Source: Ichthyosporea sp. XGB-2017a (lineage: Eukaryota; Opisthokonta; Ichthyosporea). From it: a stretch of DNA of 64,000 nucleotides. The notes under the pieces were generated by a model that had not been told where the DNA came from, ran no database searches, and saw only the letters and a program-made list of their open reading frames with translations. The number at the start of each line of letters is the position of its first letter. Position 1 is the stretch's first letter. This document shows, piece after piece, positions 47,522 through 61,783 of this stretch. The DNA lies in contig PDIM01010316.1 of the NCBI GenBank assembly GCA_002811675.1, forward strand, positions 126,153 through 190,152, given 5' to 3'. A program made the position numbers and the translations under genes.

Positions 47522-48606
47522 ATGTTTCGTGTTAAGAGTGTTGTTGTCTTGTGCATGCTGTTTGCATGTGCATGGGGAAAAATGGATGTTGGTGTGGTAG
47601 AGCCAAAGGTGGCTGTTAGTAAACTGGGATCTGTAGTGCCTTCTCCACAATCGGTGCCGTCGTCTGGGGGTTTGCCATCGAAACTCTCGTTGGATGAAGA
47701 TCACAAGTTGAGCTTTACGACCTTTTTGGAAGATGTAGGTTTTGATTTTTGGGTTTCTTATTTTTTTAGGTTTCCTTTCAGATATTTTTTTAACTCATTT
47801 GCAAATTTCCTTTACTTTTTTATACAGCGTACAGCAAAAGCGAAAGTAACCCCGCATCAAGTGTTTTTACGTTTCCGTAACGAAAAATCCGGAAGAGAAG
47901 TTCAATTTGCAGCTGTCCCTGAAGCGGACAAAATGTATCGCTTTGTTGTTAAAGTTAAGGCACACAAGTCGAGCTTTGGATTGGAGTCAGGTTTGTGGAG
48001 TTTTTTAGTTGTGGTTTCTGGAAAGAAGAAATTGAAGGTCAATTAACGTTATTGGTTATTGGTTACGTACGCATTGCTATCATAGGTGACTATACAATTG
48101 ATTTGATTGTGGGTGATGTGAACATCCAAACCCCCTTTGAGTTTCTTATCGGTAAAAGTTCTGTAACTTTCAACGAAAAGCCAGCCGAAAGTGTGGTTGG
48201 AATTCATCCGGAAATACATCATCAGTTCAGAGAACCTGAGAAGAGAACACCAACATTTGTGTCACTGGTAAGAAACGAAATTGATTAGCATAGCACCATT
48301 CCTTTTCTTTTTATTAATGATTTATTTCTAAACTACGTTTCCTCCTTTCAGGTCTTTTGTGGTCTTGTATTGTCCCCGTGGTTGATTCTTTTTGCTTTGT
48401 GGGGCAAGATAGGCATCTCCGTCAGCATTGCGGGCCCAAGTGTCCTTGCCTTCCATGGTCTTTTAGTGGCCATCTGTGGACTATTAGTCAAATACTTCAT
48501 CAACATGACCATGTTTGAAACCTTGTCGTATTTAATTCCCCTGAGTGCTGCTACATTCCTGGTAGGAAACTCTGCGTTGAGGTCTGTTGCTGCCAAAGGA
48601 CATTAG
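47522..48606 (+). CDS. RPN2: Ribophorin II / Swp1, oligosaccharyltransferase subunit
   Basis: Four exons (47522-47734, 47828-47990, 48086-48267, 48352-48606; introns 93, 95 and 84 bases) encode 270 residues. A signal peptide (VVVLCMLFACAWG) is followed by a lumenal beta-rich region with PHQVFLRFRNEKSGREV and SGDYTIDLIVGD, which matches the ribophorin II domain. Three C-terminal membrane spans follow. Length is near yeast Swp1 (286) and under half of human RPN2 (631), so it lacks the long lumenal repeat part. The protein belongs to the complex that N-glycosylates proteins in the ER lumen. The phases of all joins agree with an open frame. AATAAA is at 48661-48666. AMMECR1 follows on the same strand. 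Confidence 0.85.
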
Positions 48607-48827
48607 TGGAGTAGTTCTTTTGAATGAGTAGTCTTGTAAAAAAGAAAGAAAAAGAAAACCAATAAACAAAAAAAAAAGCCAAAAACTATTTGTGGTAAAA
48701 TAAACAAATAAAGGGCAGCGGCTGCTGAAATTGGTATGTAATTTTGTTTTATCTTTTGTTTTTGATTTTATTGCGAGAAGATTTGGAATATTTGGTAACC
48801 CTTTCTGCATCGAGTCAATCTTTGGCC

Positions 48828-49439
48828 ATGTCTACGTCAAGTGTCAAGGAGTCTATGGGGTTTTATTGCTTTGCTGCATTGGAATCGTCGCTGACGGGAT
48901 GTGAGTTAGGAACACCAACCTCTTTCGGAAATGAAAAATACCCTCTTTTTGTCAGCTGGCACAAAACAGCGACTCCGGGCAAAAGAAGATTGAGGGGCTG
49001 TATTGGATGCTTTTCACCTCTACCTTTACACTCAGGTCTAGCTGATTATGCGATTACAAGCTCAATGAAAGATTCCAGGTTTGCGCCAGTGTCACTAAAA
49101 GAACTGCCCAAATTGGACTGTGCAGTGTCACTCCTCACACACTTTGAAGAACGAATGGATTATTTGGATTGGGAAGTGGGGCGCCATGGAATCTGGGTGG
49201 AATTTACGGATCGATCGGGCAGGAAAAGAACTGCCACTTATTTACCCGAAGTGGCAGAGGAACAGGGATGGGGGCAAATGGAAACGGTGGTCTCATGCAT
49301 ATGCAAAGGACTTGGCAAAGAACAGAATGTGGACGATATACTCCCATCGGCCGTTGTGACAAGGTATCAGAGTGAAAAGGTGCTAGTGACATATGAGCAG
49401 TACAGCCAAGCAAAGCAAAGTGCTTCTGTATTCTACTAA
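48828..49439 (+). CDS. AMMECR1: AMMECR1 domain protein
   Basis: A single-exon gene of 203 residues from the ATG at 48828. The highly conserved RGCIG core is present as LRGCIGCFSPL, with SSMKDSRFAPVSLKELPKLDC after it and LPEVAEEQGW later, both typical. AMMECR1 proteins are found from archaea to humans. Human AMMECR1 loss is linked to developmental syndromes, but the biochemical role is not settled. A TTG-initiated N-terminal extension is open but unlikely. The gene lies 222 bases after RPN2 and is convergent with ARID2 (146 bases between stops). AATAAA is at 49460-49465. Confidence 0.93.
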   Translation: MSTSSVKESMGFYCFAALESSLTGCELGTPTSFGNEKYPLFVSWHKTATPGKRRLRGCIGCFSPLPLHSGLADYAITSSMKDSRFAPVSLKELPKLDCAVSLLTHFEERMDYLDWEVGRHGIWVEFTDRSGRKRTATYLPEVAEEQGWGQMETVVSCICKGLGKEQNVDDILPSAVVTRYQSEKVLVTYEQYSQAKQSASVFY

Positions 49440-49584
49440 ATTAATGAAGACAACAACGGAATAAACACTATCAACTATTGGAGCATACAGTACTATCACA
49501 ACTTTTATTATTGCTATCATACAAAATGTAAAAGGGGAAAAAACGTGCAAAATGGAGTTCGGAGAAGCCTTATGATTTCACATT

Positions 49585-52500
49585 TCACCGTGACAGGTTG
49601 TACAAACAACCAGAAATCACTGGTGCTTCTGGGCATGACGACATCGCAATGTCGACAAGTTCGCTTTCGTACGCCATTATTTCAGGTTTTTTAGCTCCCA
49701 TTTTTGCCATATTTCGCAAAGTGAGTCCTGCTGTAAGTCTTACTGCCATCGAAATGGGGTCGACTGTGCGCTCGTGCAAAGGATGCTTGTCTAGAAAGTC
49801 GCCTATTCTTTGCAAGACGGTATTGCAATGCCTGATTTGCTCTTTACAAGCGGCATCTTCTGCATCAAGAACGGGGCTCATTAATCCGTTTGCGGACGTG
49901 GAGGAAGCGGTACCTGTGCTATTCAAAAATTCTTGTACTTTGCGAATGGATTCTTCCTTTTGAACAAGTGCTTGAAATTTAGACGCAAAATTCGGATCAT
50001 TCGTTGCGTTCGACGTGAAATCACTCATACTAAACTTTGGGCCAGCTGCGGAATATCCACATTCCGAGTTAAATATGATCTCTTCTTCTCGCCGCAATTG
50101 CTCTTCAGCTTTTCGTTTCTTTTGCCGCGAGCTTAATTTACCGTCGTTCGCGACTACCAAGCGGGGTTCAAGCAGTTTAATATGTTTTTCCATCACATGC
50201 CCGGAAAGCTGATCAAAGTCCTCCAAATCCTCTCCACAACCCGTCCACTGACACACAAGAGCGTCATTGTAAAGTGTGTGAACAAATACATGGTTTGAAA
50301 GTGTTTTTTGGCTTATAAAATTTAAAGAACAGTCTTTCCAATCGCAACAGAACCTCATTTCTGAATTGCCATTATCCAAGCTGTCAATGGCAATTTCTCC
50401 CTGTTCCTCTACAGCAGAATCCTTTTCCACGAGCACCTTGCCCTGGATAATTTCTGTCATTGTAGCATCTTTATCAATAACAAGAAATTTTTCGTTTGCG
50501 CTTGCTTCCCCTTGCTCTGTCAACTCAGTTTCCTTCGGAGTTTCCTTCGGAGTTTCCTTCGGAGTTTCCTCCACTTTTTTTTCTGACGGTTCCGCCGCTT
50601 TTTCAGTTCCGTCCACTTCCTTTTCCTTGATGTCCATGTCTTTTTTTGTTTTTCCCACTTCATTTTCTGTTGCTTCCGTCCCCCCTTCAGCTTTTTGCAT
50701 TGGTTCTATTACACTCACATTTCCATCTTTTACTTTACCTTCCCCTTCCTTCTCTTTGCACCCAGCCAACACACTCACACTATCTAGTTTTTCATTTCCC
50801 TCTTGAGGAGCTTTCTTTTCACTGCTCCCACTTTCTCTTTCCTCCTTTTCTTCGATACATTTCTGCTGTCCCGTGTGCAATTGTGCTGACGATTCTGGAA
50901 ATTTGGCCTCATTCCCGCCAACAGGGGTATTTGCATTAGACCTCAAGGTTTCTTGTTTTATCAACAATCTCCTCTTATTATCCGTTGCCTTCATTTTGTC
51001 ACTATGCACAATGACACTGCCGATACCAAGACCTTTGAAGTATGCTTTATCTTCCAATGATATAACAACATTGGGGAACAGGAGCATCACTAGCGCTGAT
51101 ATACAGGCAGCATCCACTATTGCAACACGCCTCTTTTCACAAAAAACAATGTAATAGCCGTATAAGCTGGAAACTGGATACGTACAGCCTGATTCTTCAT
51201 GAAAATGGTTAGCTACCCATCTTAAAGCCAGTGCCTCAGCAAGGGAATGACCTAGGCTCTTATCCATGGAGGAAATATTGAACTGCAGACATTGAGTTTT
51301 CAATTCCATACCTTTCTTTTTCATTACCCTGTGTCTCCTAGCCGTCACAAAGTCCATATGCAACGCACCAATATCAAACTTTAGTAAACGGATCATTTTT
51401 TGTATAATACCACCAACATTGCCTAACTTGACATCACAAAGCCCTTCCATGCATGAAAGCTGATATACTGCACTTAATGAGCTTAATAAAATTTCAACAT
51501 CATCAGACACAAAATAGGAACAAATGCGTTTAAAAACCTTTTGATCCATCTTCATTAAAATCTCTTCATTTTTGCCCACAAAGAAAAGTCTTCCTAAGAT
51601 ATCTAAGCAGTTCAGCAGTATAATCCTATCTTGAGTAACTTCTAGGAGGTCAGTCAGAAATTGAACAAAAAAAGTCGAAAATGTAAATCGCTCGAGGTTT
51701 ATATACCACGCAACGTTGGCCAGGGTTTCTAAACAACAGGCCGTCAGCCCTAGAGATGGATCCAGACAACAGGCAAGACAAAATCGAATAAAGTTGGCGT
51801 TCGCTGCAATATGTTTGGTATTGTGGGCATTGCAGGACAAATCTCTGAAAATTAAGGCACATTGGCGAATTCTCTCTCGAGCGGTTGGATCAATTTTAGA
51901 CGCCTCGCCAAAAACGGAGTTTTCAACGTCTGTGTAAGCGAGTTCATCTCCATAAAATGCCGCCAAACATTCCTGAAAGCCCGTTTCTGCCATCGACAGT
52001 GATGTCTTAAACATTGGCCGAAAGAAAAACCCGACGTGAGTCAATATCACCTCTACGAGACCATGATGCTGTTGAAGATTAAACACTTCATCGCTCCTTT
52101 CATCAAAAGCCAGCATTTGCAATACATTAAACCCCCAGTCAATCTCGTTTGGAAGCTCAGACTGTAAAGCAAACAAAACTCTCTCTATACAGCCATTAAA
52201 TCCTCTTGAGTGCATTGTTTCATATGGCAAAAGCTCTAATTTTCTTTTCACTTCTGATGGAAAATTCAAAAACTCATAGTGGAAATTCTGCGACCCAGAT
52301 CCAACTGCATTCCAAAATCTTCTTGCGTCAAAAGATACCTCCTGTGGCCTGCCAGCACTAGCGGCGGCATTACTATTCTTGGGATTTACATTGTTAGCGA
52401 CCTTAGGAACTATATGACTATGGTTAACGGGTTGTGGGTGTCTTGCTACAGGCGCCTTTTGAAAATTATTTGGAATTTGATTGTTGTGCCAATTATACTG

Positions 52501-53226
52501 TACATTCCCAGAGTTTTGTGCAAAAGTGATATGCGCTGGTGCCCCATTATTCGTAACTGAGAAGGTTGCATTTGGTGCAAAGTTGAAATTTGGAACAGGA
52601 CGTGCAAAGTTCGATAAAACCTTTGGGCCGTAATTGAAGTTACTGTTATTAAACCCCGTGTGTTGCTTCAGTGCCAATGGATTGAAATTATTAAATACCA
52701 TTCGCTGCCCTTGCATTCTTGCACTAGAATCTACCCTCACCAGATTCCCCATTGAATCGTTAACCTCCAACGATATACCTTTAACCTCAGTCAACCATTC
52801 CAGGAATCCATTCAGAATTCGATCATAATGACCACTGAGCGTAGACGCGGCATTACCGGGCAAATCTTCACCATATGTACTTGCTATATCTTTCCAAAAA
52901 TTAACGCCCCCAATCTAAATACGCCGTTTTTTTTAGTCTCACTGAAAGTTCAAAAATCTAATAGAAGAATTGATTCCTCTTACCTTTTTCGAACATGACG
53001 CTTTTGCAATTTCTACAAAAAATTCATATAAATCAAATTTTAATCCCACAAATTTAGGAGGTTTACGCAGAATTCTCTCCGTCCTGCCACAACAAAACAA
53101 AACAACCCCGAGACATACACGTAAGCAACATCTTTCACACAAGCACATAGAAGAAAGACAACACACTTACCCCTTTTCGATGTGCCACTCCAAAAGATAC
53201 TTTTTAAAAGATTCTTCATCAATCAT
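49585..53226 (-). CDS. ARID2: ARID2/BAF200-like subunit of PBAF (RSC/SWI-SNF) chromatin remodeller
   Basis: Three exons (53171-53226, 52984-53083, 49585-52914) give 1,161 residues. The first two tiny exons and the start of the third build an ARID DNA-binding domain (about 15-95): KPPKFVGLKFDLYEFF, then GGVNFWKDIASTYGEDLPGN and SGHYDRILNGFLEW. An ARM-like solenoid (about 250-560), an RFX-type winged helix (about 605-665, LYGYYIVFCEKRR), and two C2H2 fingers (about 905-965, both C-x4-C-x12-H) follow. This order is that of animal ARID2 and fungal Rsc9. An acidic, Lys/Glu-rich linker with a triple ETPK repeat lies before the fingers. PBAF moves nucleosomes at promoters. Divergent from the HMG-box gene. 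Confidence 0.92.
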
Positions 53227-54278
53227 TTTCCAAAGTCACAATATGTAGTTAATTCACTCCCTATACTGTAATCTTCTAAAAGATGTAACCACCGAATCAC
53301 ATAACAATAACTCTAACTTAGCCCGGAAACGCTTCCATCGACAAACAAGGTATTCTCTTCTTCCAACAAAGAGTCAACCGTAATCAAAGACCCTCACCCC
53401 CTAAACAGTTCCAAAACGCCCCCTTGAAACAGCACAAAAGCCTGCAGTTCAACTAAGCAACAGACTGGGACTCCACAAGGAGATGAGAAGAGCTGAGATG
53501 GTTGAACGGTGCGGTCGTCTCTGTGGTACCTGTAGCAAGATTTGGATAGCCAAGAAAAGAATACACTACCTAGTTATGCCAGGTCAGAGAGTCTAATAGT
53601 TTGCCTGGTGCCTGTTCTGGATTGGTCTGGAGTGTGGCGGGGTTGCTTGATTCTTTTGATTTGGTGCAGCTAGTTGTGTTGAGGGCCTTGTGCGAGGCAG
53701 CAGAGACGGAGGGAAGGAAGAAAAAGGCGGGAAGTGGCGAGGAATGAGGCCCTCGCTCCCCCTATTGCGACTGCTGCTGTAACAAAGGAGGGAGGGGACA
53801 CTGAAAGAGGAATCAGTTAAAAACGACACCACCTGAAGGGGAATCTCATTACCTCCCATAACCCTAACAAACTTTTGTACCCCTAACCCTATGACCAGCA
53901 TTATGCTGATTCAGCTATAAGTTATAACCGTCCGGCGTCCACACCTGATTATCTGAACAGCTGCACTCTTCTGCAGTGTCAGTTTTGGAAGGACACCTTT
54001 TACAATTCATGGTACGGTAGTCGGTACACCTATGACCTATTGGCGCTGGATGCAGCAACAGGAGGGGAGGCCTGAGCAACCTGTCTAGCTAGAGTAGAGT
54101 AGTGAACAGGGAGGGGAGGAGGGTTTATTCCGACTCCCAGAGAGTCAGTCCCTTCCCCCTGTGTGTTCTAACCTTTGAGGTTGTAGCCAACTTAACTTTA
54201 CTATCACTTCCAGCTTCAGACTGATTGCGATTCGGTTATTTGTTGTTATTTTCAGAGGATTACACTTTATATTTTGCT
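53227..54278. other. 1.05 kb divergent intergenic region, ARID2 / HMG-box gene
   Basis: No gene seen. AACCCTAA at 53860-53867 and CCCTAACCCT at 53881-53890 are telobox-like motifs in the middle of the gap. Confidence 0.5.
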
Positions 54279-55219
54279 ATGAGTGCAGCTGAGACTGGGG
54301 AAGTTGCCCCACCGATGCCATCGGCCTCAAAATCTGCTGCCAATAGTGGTGCTGGGCAGACATTAAATACAGATTCAACGTCCCAGCAACCCCCAGCCAA
54401 AGGTGCCGAAGGTAATTGATCATAGCCTTTTGTATTACAGAAAGTAAGAGGAACAAAGGACTAATCAAATTCACTTTGCTTGATAGAAATCAAAACTTAC
54501 AAAGACAAATATAAGACATGTAAAAAAAGAGCCCGCGAGCTCGAGGGGGTGAACCAAGAACTGCTATTGAAACTAAAGAAAGCGAAGAAGATTGTTGATC
54601 GTTTAAAATTAGAAAGGGCTTTCTTGCTTGACAAAGTTGAGAAATTTGAAGAATATACTCGCAGTGCCATGCCTGGGTAAGAAAACGGATTTGAAGAAGC
54701 TTTATCTATTGGATTTTACGTTGCTAACTACCCTGTTTGTTTTTCTTCGTCGTTTATTTGGTTTCAAAAAAAAGATCTGGTATATTTTCTAAAGCGGCAC
54801 CTAAAACAATTGTTGGTACAAATGTAAAACCCAGTGCCTCTGTAGGGGCTGCCGCAATGGCTGCTCCAGAATCGTTGAAGAAGAAGAAGGCAGATCCTAA
54901 TGCACCGCGCAAGCCTGCAAACGCTTTTTTTATGTTCTGCACTGAGATTCGGGAATCTATTCAAAAAGAGTTGAAGAACAGTAACCAAGACAGCAGCCAC
55001 TTTGATGTGACTAAACAGCTAGGTGCAAGATGGAAGGCTCTTTCCGAGGCAGAGAGGGGCAAGTACTTTCAAATGTATATCGAAGACAAGGAAAGGTATC
55101 AAAGGGAAATGGATGCGTATACAAAGGGGGAATTTAATCGGGCCGATGCAGATTCAAAGAAGGCAAAAGAACTGGAAGACTCGGAGGTCGAAGATCCTGT
55201 AGAGGCAGGTAAAGCATAA
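54279..55219 (+). CDS. HMG-box protein with INO80E/TFPT-like coiled coil (Nhp10/Nht1-like INO80 subunit)
   Basis: Three exons (54279-54411, 54487-54676, 54775-55219) encode 255 residues. After a Ser/Pro/Ala-rich start comes a coiled coil at about 45-100, including YKDKYKTCKKRARELEG and later LKLERAFLLDKVEKFEEY, whose FLLD end resembles INO80E and TFPT. An HMG box follows at about 145-220: DPNAPRKPANAFFMF, then LGARWKALSEAERGKYF. The tail is acidic. Coil plus HMG box is the plan of the HMG subunit of fungal INO80 complexes, which binds DNA and nucleosomes for the remodeller. INO80 membership is inferred from the coil. AATAAA is at 55349-55354. Convergent with PAS kinase, 158 bases between stops. 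Confidence 0.8.
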
Positions 55220-55377
55220 GTAACTACACCACATAACTGCATTTCGCTTCAAAACATGAATTAGCGCACCTTTTTTGTTCACACAAACTCATTTCATTTG
55301 TACACTCCTCAAGTTCCTATCCTGTTTTGTTTGGCTTTCTTTGCTAATAATAAAACGCTGCTTTTTATTACAACCAA

Positions 55378-58529
<3,152 letters not shown>

Positions 58530-59089
58530 TTTAGACAGACAAAAAGCACACGAGTACTAAATATCCTTGACCCTCCAATCTACCAGGCGGGTCTCATCAA
58601 GCCTAATGGTGAAGCGGAGTGAAATGGGATTCAAGTCCTGTTACCAGACTCTACTATAAATTGTAAATTCCTATTTCCTGCTCCCCCGACTGTACAGGGG
58701 CCAAATTCCATGTAGCCCTTGTGTAAACTAGGGTAAAGGGTAACGGGATCCAAGGATGGAGGAGGAGAAACATAACCCCTTGACTAACCCTAAGCTAGAT
58801 TGCGAATTTGGATTATGGAATCACGAAGCCCAGAAAGAAGTAGCTCCAGCGCTAGCTCGGGGCAGGACTATCTCTCTCTGTCATGATTCAAGAACGAGAA
58901 TGAGCGACCCGGTAAAATTGGGCACATTTTAGGAGTTTTGGCACAAAGCTAATTTTGCAAGTTTCGTTTCTTTCAGATTGATTTCGAGATTGTGACGAAA
59001 AACAACAAGATAGTGGGAAAGTCCCTGTAGAAGCATTTGGAGCGCCAAGAACCTGCTTATTTACATGATTTTAGAAGTGTCTGGAAATT
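58530..59089. promoter_or_regulatory. Divergent promoter region, PASK / ABCG2-like gene
   Basis: 560 bases between starts. TAGGGTAAAGGG at 58729-58740 and TAACCCTAA at 58785-58793 are telobox-like elements on opposite strands. No gene or tRNA is present; a weak tRNA-like fold near 58590 was rejected. Confidence 0.4.
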
Positions 59090-61333
59090 ATGGAGGATTG
59101 GGCTTCACCGTTATCAAAAGGTGAGTCGAGAGGAAAGAATGAGACAGAGAACAACTATGAGGCGAAGCAAAAACCGAGGTCTCTTGAGCGAACTGATGGT
59201 GGAGAGGCACCTACCAGTGATGGCAGTGGGAACTGCAGCTCTTCTGAGACGAATGGCACTTTAACTTGGTTTGATGTATCCTGCGTAGTTGACACATCCA
59301 AATCTGATGAAATTTACCAACAAACATCCCTTACTGAGAAGTTCTTTTATGGCACCCCACTTAAGAAGATTCTTTCAGACCAAAGCGGAAGTGTTTCCCC
59401 AGGAGAGAGTCTTGCCATTATGGGAAGCAGTGGGGCTGGAAAAACTACATTGATGAATATTCTAGCTGGGAGACAAGGTAATACGGCAAGGGCAGAAAGC
59501 AGATTTTTGTCAGCAACCCAGAGTAACTGCAGTTCCGGTGGGGAAATTAATAGATCAGGGAGTGGAGTGTCAATGGACAATTTCAACCAGGAGGCACCCC
59601 TATTAGATTCAAAAGATAAAGGTAGTATAGCGTGCTCCATCAGCGATTTGCCATGCAAAGAAGCAGAACATTCAAATGAGAGTAGCGCATTTTCCAAGAT
59701 TTCTGGCTTGCAACGATGTGGAGAGGGTGTATACGGGACTGTACTTGGAGGTGGAGCTTCCTTTCACGGCAAAGGTAAGAAAGTACCAGGGGGTTTACGG
59801 TGCAGACAGACTCATGGTGGGGTTTCATACGTAGTTCACGAACCTATTTTGCACCCTCAATTTACTGTGAAGCAACATTTGTGGTTTACTCTGAGTTTGC
59901 GTCTTGGCCAAAGTGCTTCGAGACAAAAAAAACTGAACATGATTGATAAGATGGCTAGGGACTTGTCCTTGGAGCAGCTTTTGTCGGCAGAAATCGGAGG
60001 CGGGTCAGTTGGGCCTCGGGGATTGTCGGGTGGGGAGCGAAAACTAGTACAAATTGCCGCAGAGTCTTTGACAGATCCTCAGCTAATGTTTTTAGATGAG
60101 CCCACTTCTTGCTTGGATGCTAGTAATGCTACACGTGTGTTTGAAGTTTTGAGGATGCTTCAAGAGGCCCGCCCTCGAGTAATTGTTTACACTATTCACC
60201 AACCGCGAACAAGAATTTTTGAAATGATGGATAAACTTCTCGTTCTTGCCTATGGGAGAACAATATATTACGGTCAGGCCTCGGAATGTTTGAAATTCTT
60301 TGAAACAAATGGGTGCCTATGTGACAAGGAGACGAATCCTCCTGATTTTATTATCGACTCCATAAGCAAGCAGCAAAAGGCGATGGTTATAGCTGAGGCT
60401 TTTCAACGGTCATCGTGGAAAAGAAAATTAGATAAAGATGTTAGCCAAGCTCAGCAAAATTGGCACAGCTCTATGTATAGTCAGAACGAGAAAGAGCAAG
60501 AACCAAAAAGATACGCCGCTTCATTTCTATTGCAACTTGGTGTGCTCTTGTGGCGTTCATGGATAACCTTTGTAAAGGATATTCCCGGATTTTTTGGGTC
60601 TGTAACCTTTTTGTCTACCCTTGCAACATTAATAATTAGCTATATGTTTAATAACGTTATGGAACAGGATAGTGATGCTCGAGGTCGAAAAGTGGCAGCG
60701 CTTATAGTCATCAGCCAGAGTTTTTCACATATGTTCCAAGCCCACGTAGCGTATACAATGTCTCTGTATCAATACGAGTGTACGATGGGTACTTATCATT
60801 ATTTAGCATTTGTCGCAAAGGAGGCTATTTGGATGGCCCTCCATTGCGTTGCATTTCTTCCTTCAGCTTTCGTTGCAAGCCTGATGTTATTTGATGACCT
60901 TTCACTTTTTCCTGAACTTTTTCTTGTAATATATTTAGTTCTACTTTTTGATATGTTTGTTTTATGGTTCTGTAATATGTGCGGTGGAAAGAACTTATCA
61001 GTAGGACAGACTTTAATGACTTTACACCTGACATTCTTCTTTGCAGTTATGGGGTTTGTTGTTCCTCTGCCTGAACTTCCACGTTTTTGGAAGCCGTTTT
61101 ACTATATTTCCCCATTACAAGGGGCATACTCGTATATGATTGTAGTGTTGAGTGGAGATAGTGATGATCCTAGAGACTTGGCATTTCTCCAAAAAACATT
61201 TGGAAGAAATGGCAGCGTTCCGGCCCGCTATGAAAGTATTTTACTCATCCTAGGCTGGATTATTTTTTACTTACTGATTAACACTCTATATGTACACAGG
61301 CTCACTCGGAAGAACAGCATAAATACAGAATAA
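59090..61333 (+). CDS. ABCG half-transporter with long insert and altered Q-loop
   Basis: A single-exon gene of 747 residues. Nucleotide-binding domain: Walker A SSGAGKTT (about 113-120), signature LSGGERK (about 313), Walker B MFLDEPTSCLD (about 338), switch His in TIHQPRT. Six C-terminal membrane spans of the ABC2 type follow (about 490-740). Two odd points: roughly 135 residues separate Walker A from the Q-loop region, about 90 more than in ABCG2, and the insert is Ser/Gly-rich; and the Q-loop Gln is His (VVHEPILHP, about residue 248). Members export lipids or xenobiotics as dimers; the substrate is unknown. The first in-frame ATG is at 59090. AATAAA is at 61420-61425. It differs from the other ABCG gene here in lacking any ectodomain. 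Confidence 0.9.
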   Translation: MEDWASPLSKGESRGKNETENNYEAKQKPRSLERTDGGEAPTSDGSGNCSSSETNGTLTWFDVSCVVDTSKSDEIYQQTSLTEKFFYGTPLKKILSDQSGSVSPGESLAIMGSSGAGKTTLMNILAGRQGNTARAESRFLSATQSNCSSGGEINRSGSGVSMDNFNQEAPLLDSKDKGSIACSISDLPCKEAEHSNESSAFSKISGLQRCGEGVYGTVLGGGASFHGKGKKVPGGLRCRQTHGGVSYVVHEPILHPQFTVKQHLWFTLSLRLGQSASRQKKLNMIDKMARDLSLEQLLSAEIGGGSVGPRGLSGGERKLVQIAAESLTDPQLMFLDEPTSCLDASNATRVFEVLRMLQEARPRVIVYTIHQPRTRIFEMMDKLLVLAYGRTIYYGQASECLKFFETNGCLCDKETNPPDFIIDSISKQQKAMVIAEAFQRSSWKRKLDKDVSQAQQNWHSSMYSQNEKEQEPKRYAASFLLQLGVLLWRSWITFVKDIPGFFGSVTFLSTLATLIISYMFNNVMEQDSDARGRKVAALIVISQSFSHMFQAHVAYTMSLYQYECTMGTYHYLAFVAKEAIWMALHCVAFLPSAFVASLMLFDDLSLFPELFLVIYLVLLFDMFVLWFCNMCGGKNLSVGQTLMTLHLTFFFAVMGFVVPLPELPRFWKPFYYISPLQGAYSYMIVVLSGDSDDPRDLAFLQKTFGRNGSVPARYESILLILGWIIFYLLINTLYVHRLTRKNSINTE

Positions 61334-61779
61334 GCCAGCAAAGCGTTGAATTTCACTTGAACGCTCTCAATTCCTCATCTCTCGGCAGACCACGGGGTTT
61401 TGCAACTAATTTGGCACATAATAAACATACGCCAAGGCCACCCATAACTCCTTGATACGCCTGTGACGTGACTCTACTTGACTAATCCCCTGCTGAATCT
61501 TTCATTTAATCTATTGGCTAGGGCTATGCATGGCTTGTAGTTTTCAGGACCACGTGACTGTGGCTTTTCCATATAAGGGAAGATAGCTATATATAGAAGG
61601 ACTGCTGTTGCATAAATACAACAACACCACCTGCACCAGTCCAGAGAGACAAGGGGGAAGCAAGAGAAATCAATGAAGCTAATCAAAGAACAGGAGCCCC
61701 TTCCAATGAAGAGAATTGGAGTCACTTGCACAATAGCCAATATATTAAAATCCATAGAAACAAAATTGAACTGGGAGCA
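61334..61779. promoter_or_regulatory. Promoter and leader of the WD40 gene
   Basis: The gap holds the ABCG 3' end (AATAAA at 61420) and then a CCATATAAGG sequence at 61569-61578, which fits the CArG consensus of SRF/MADS-box factors. A TATATATA box lies at 61588-61595. A 36-codon upstream frame occupies 61673-61783. Confidence 0.4.
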
Positions 61780-61783
61780 ATGA
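61673..61783 (+). other. Upstream ORF (36 codons) whose stop overlaps the WD40 start
   Basis: From ATG at 61673 an open frame of 36 codons ends at TGA (61781-61783). That stop shares bases with the main ATG (61780-61782) as ATGA. A ribosome that ends the upstream frame would sit right on the main start, a form known to allow termination-reinitiation. Alternatively transcription may start after 61673 and skip it. Confidence 0.5.

Noticed and set aside
47522-48606. CRISPR arrays, insertion sequences or other prokaryotic signals anywhere in the window (example region given)
   Set aside because: None were seen. Spliceosomal introns and AATAAA signals show eukaryotic nuclear DNA throughout.
53860-53890. 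Interstitial telomere array
   Set aside because: Only two or three imperfect CCCTAA units occur; this is better treated as a telobox-like promoter motif.
58585-58655. Possible tRNA with A-box-like TAATGGTGAAGCGG and T-loop-like ATTCAAGTCC
   Set aside because: No acceptor or T-stem pairing can be formed at proper spacing.
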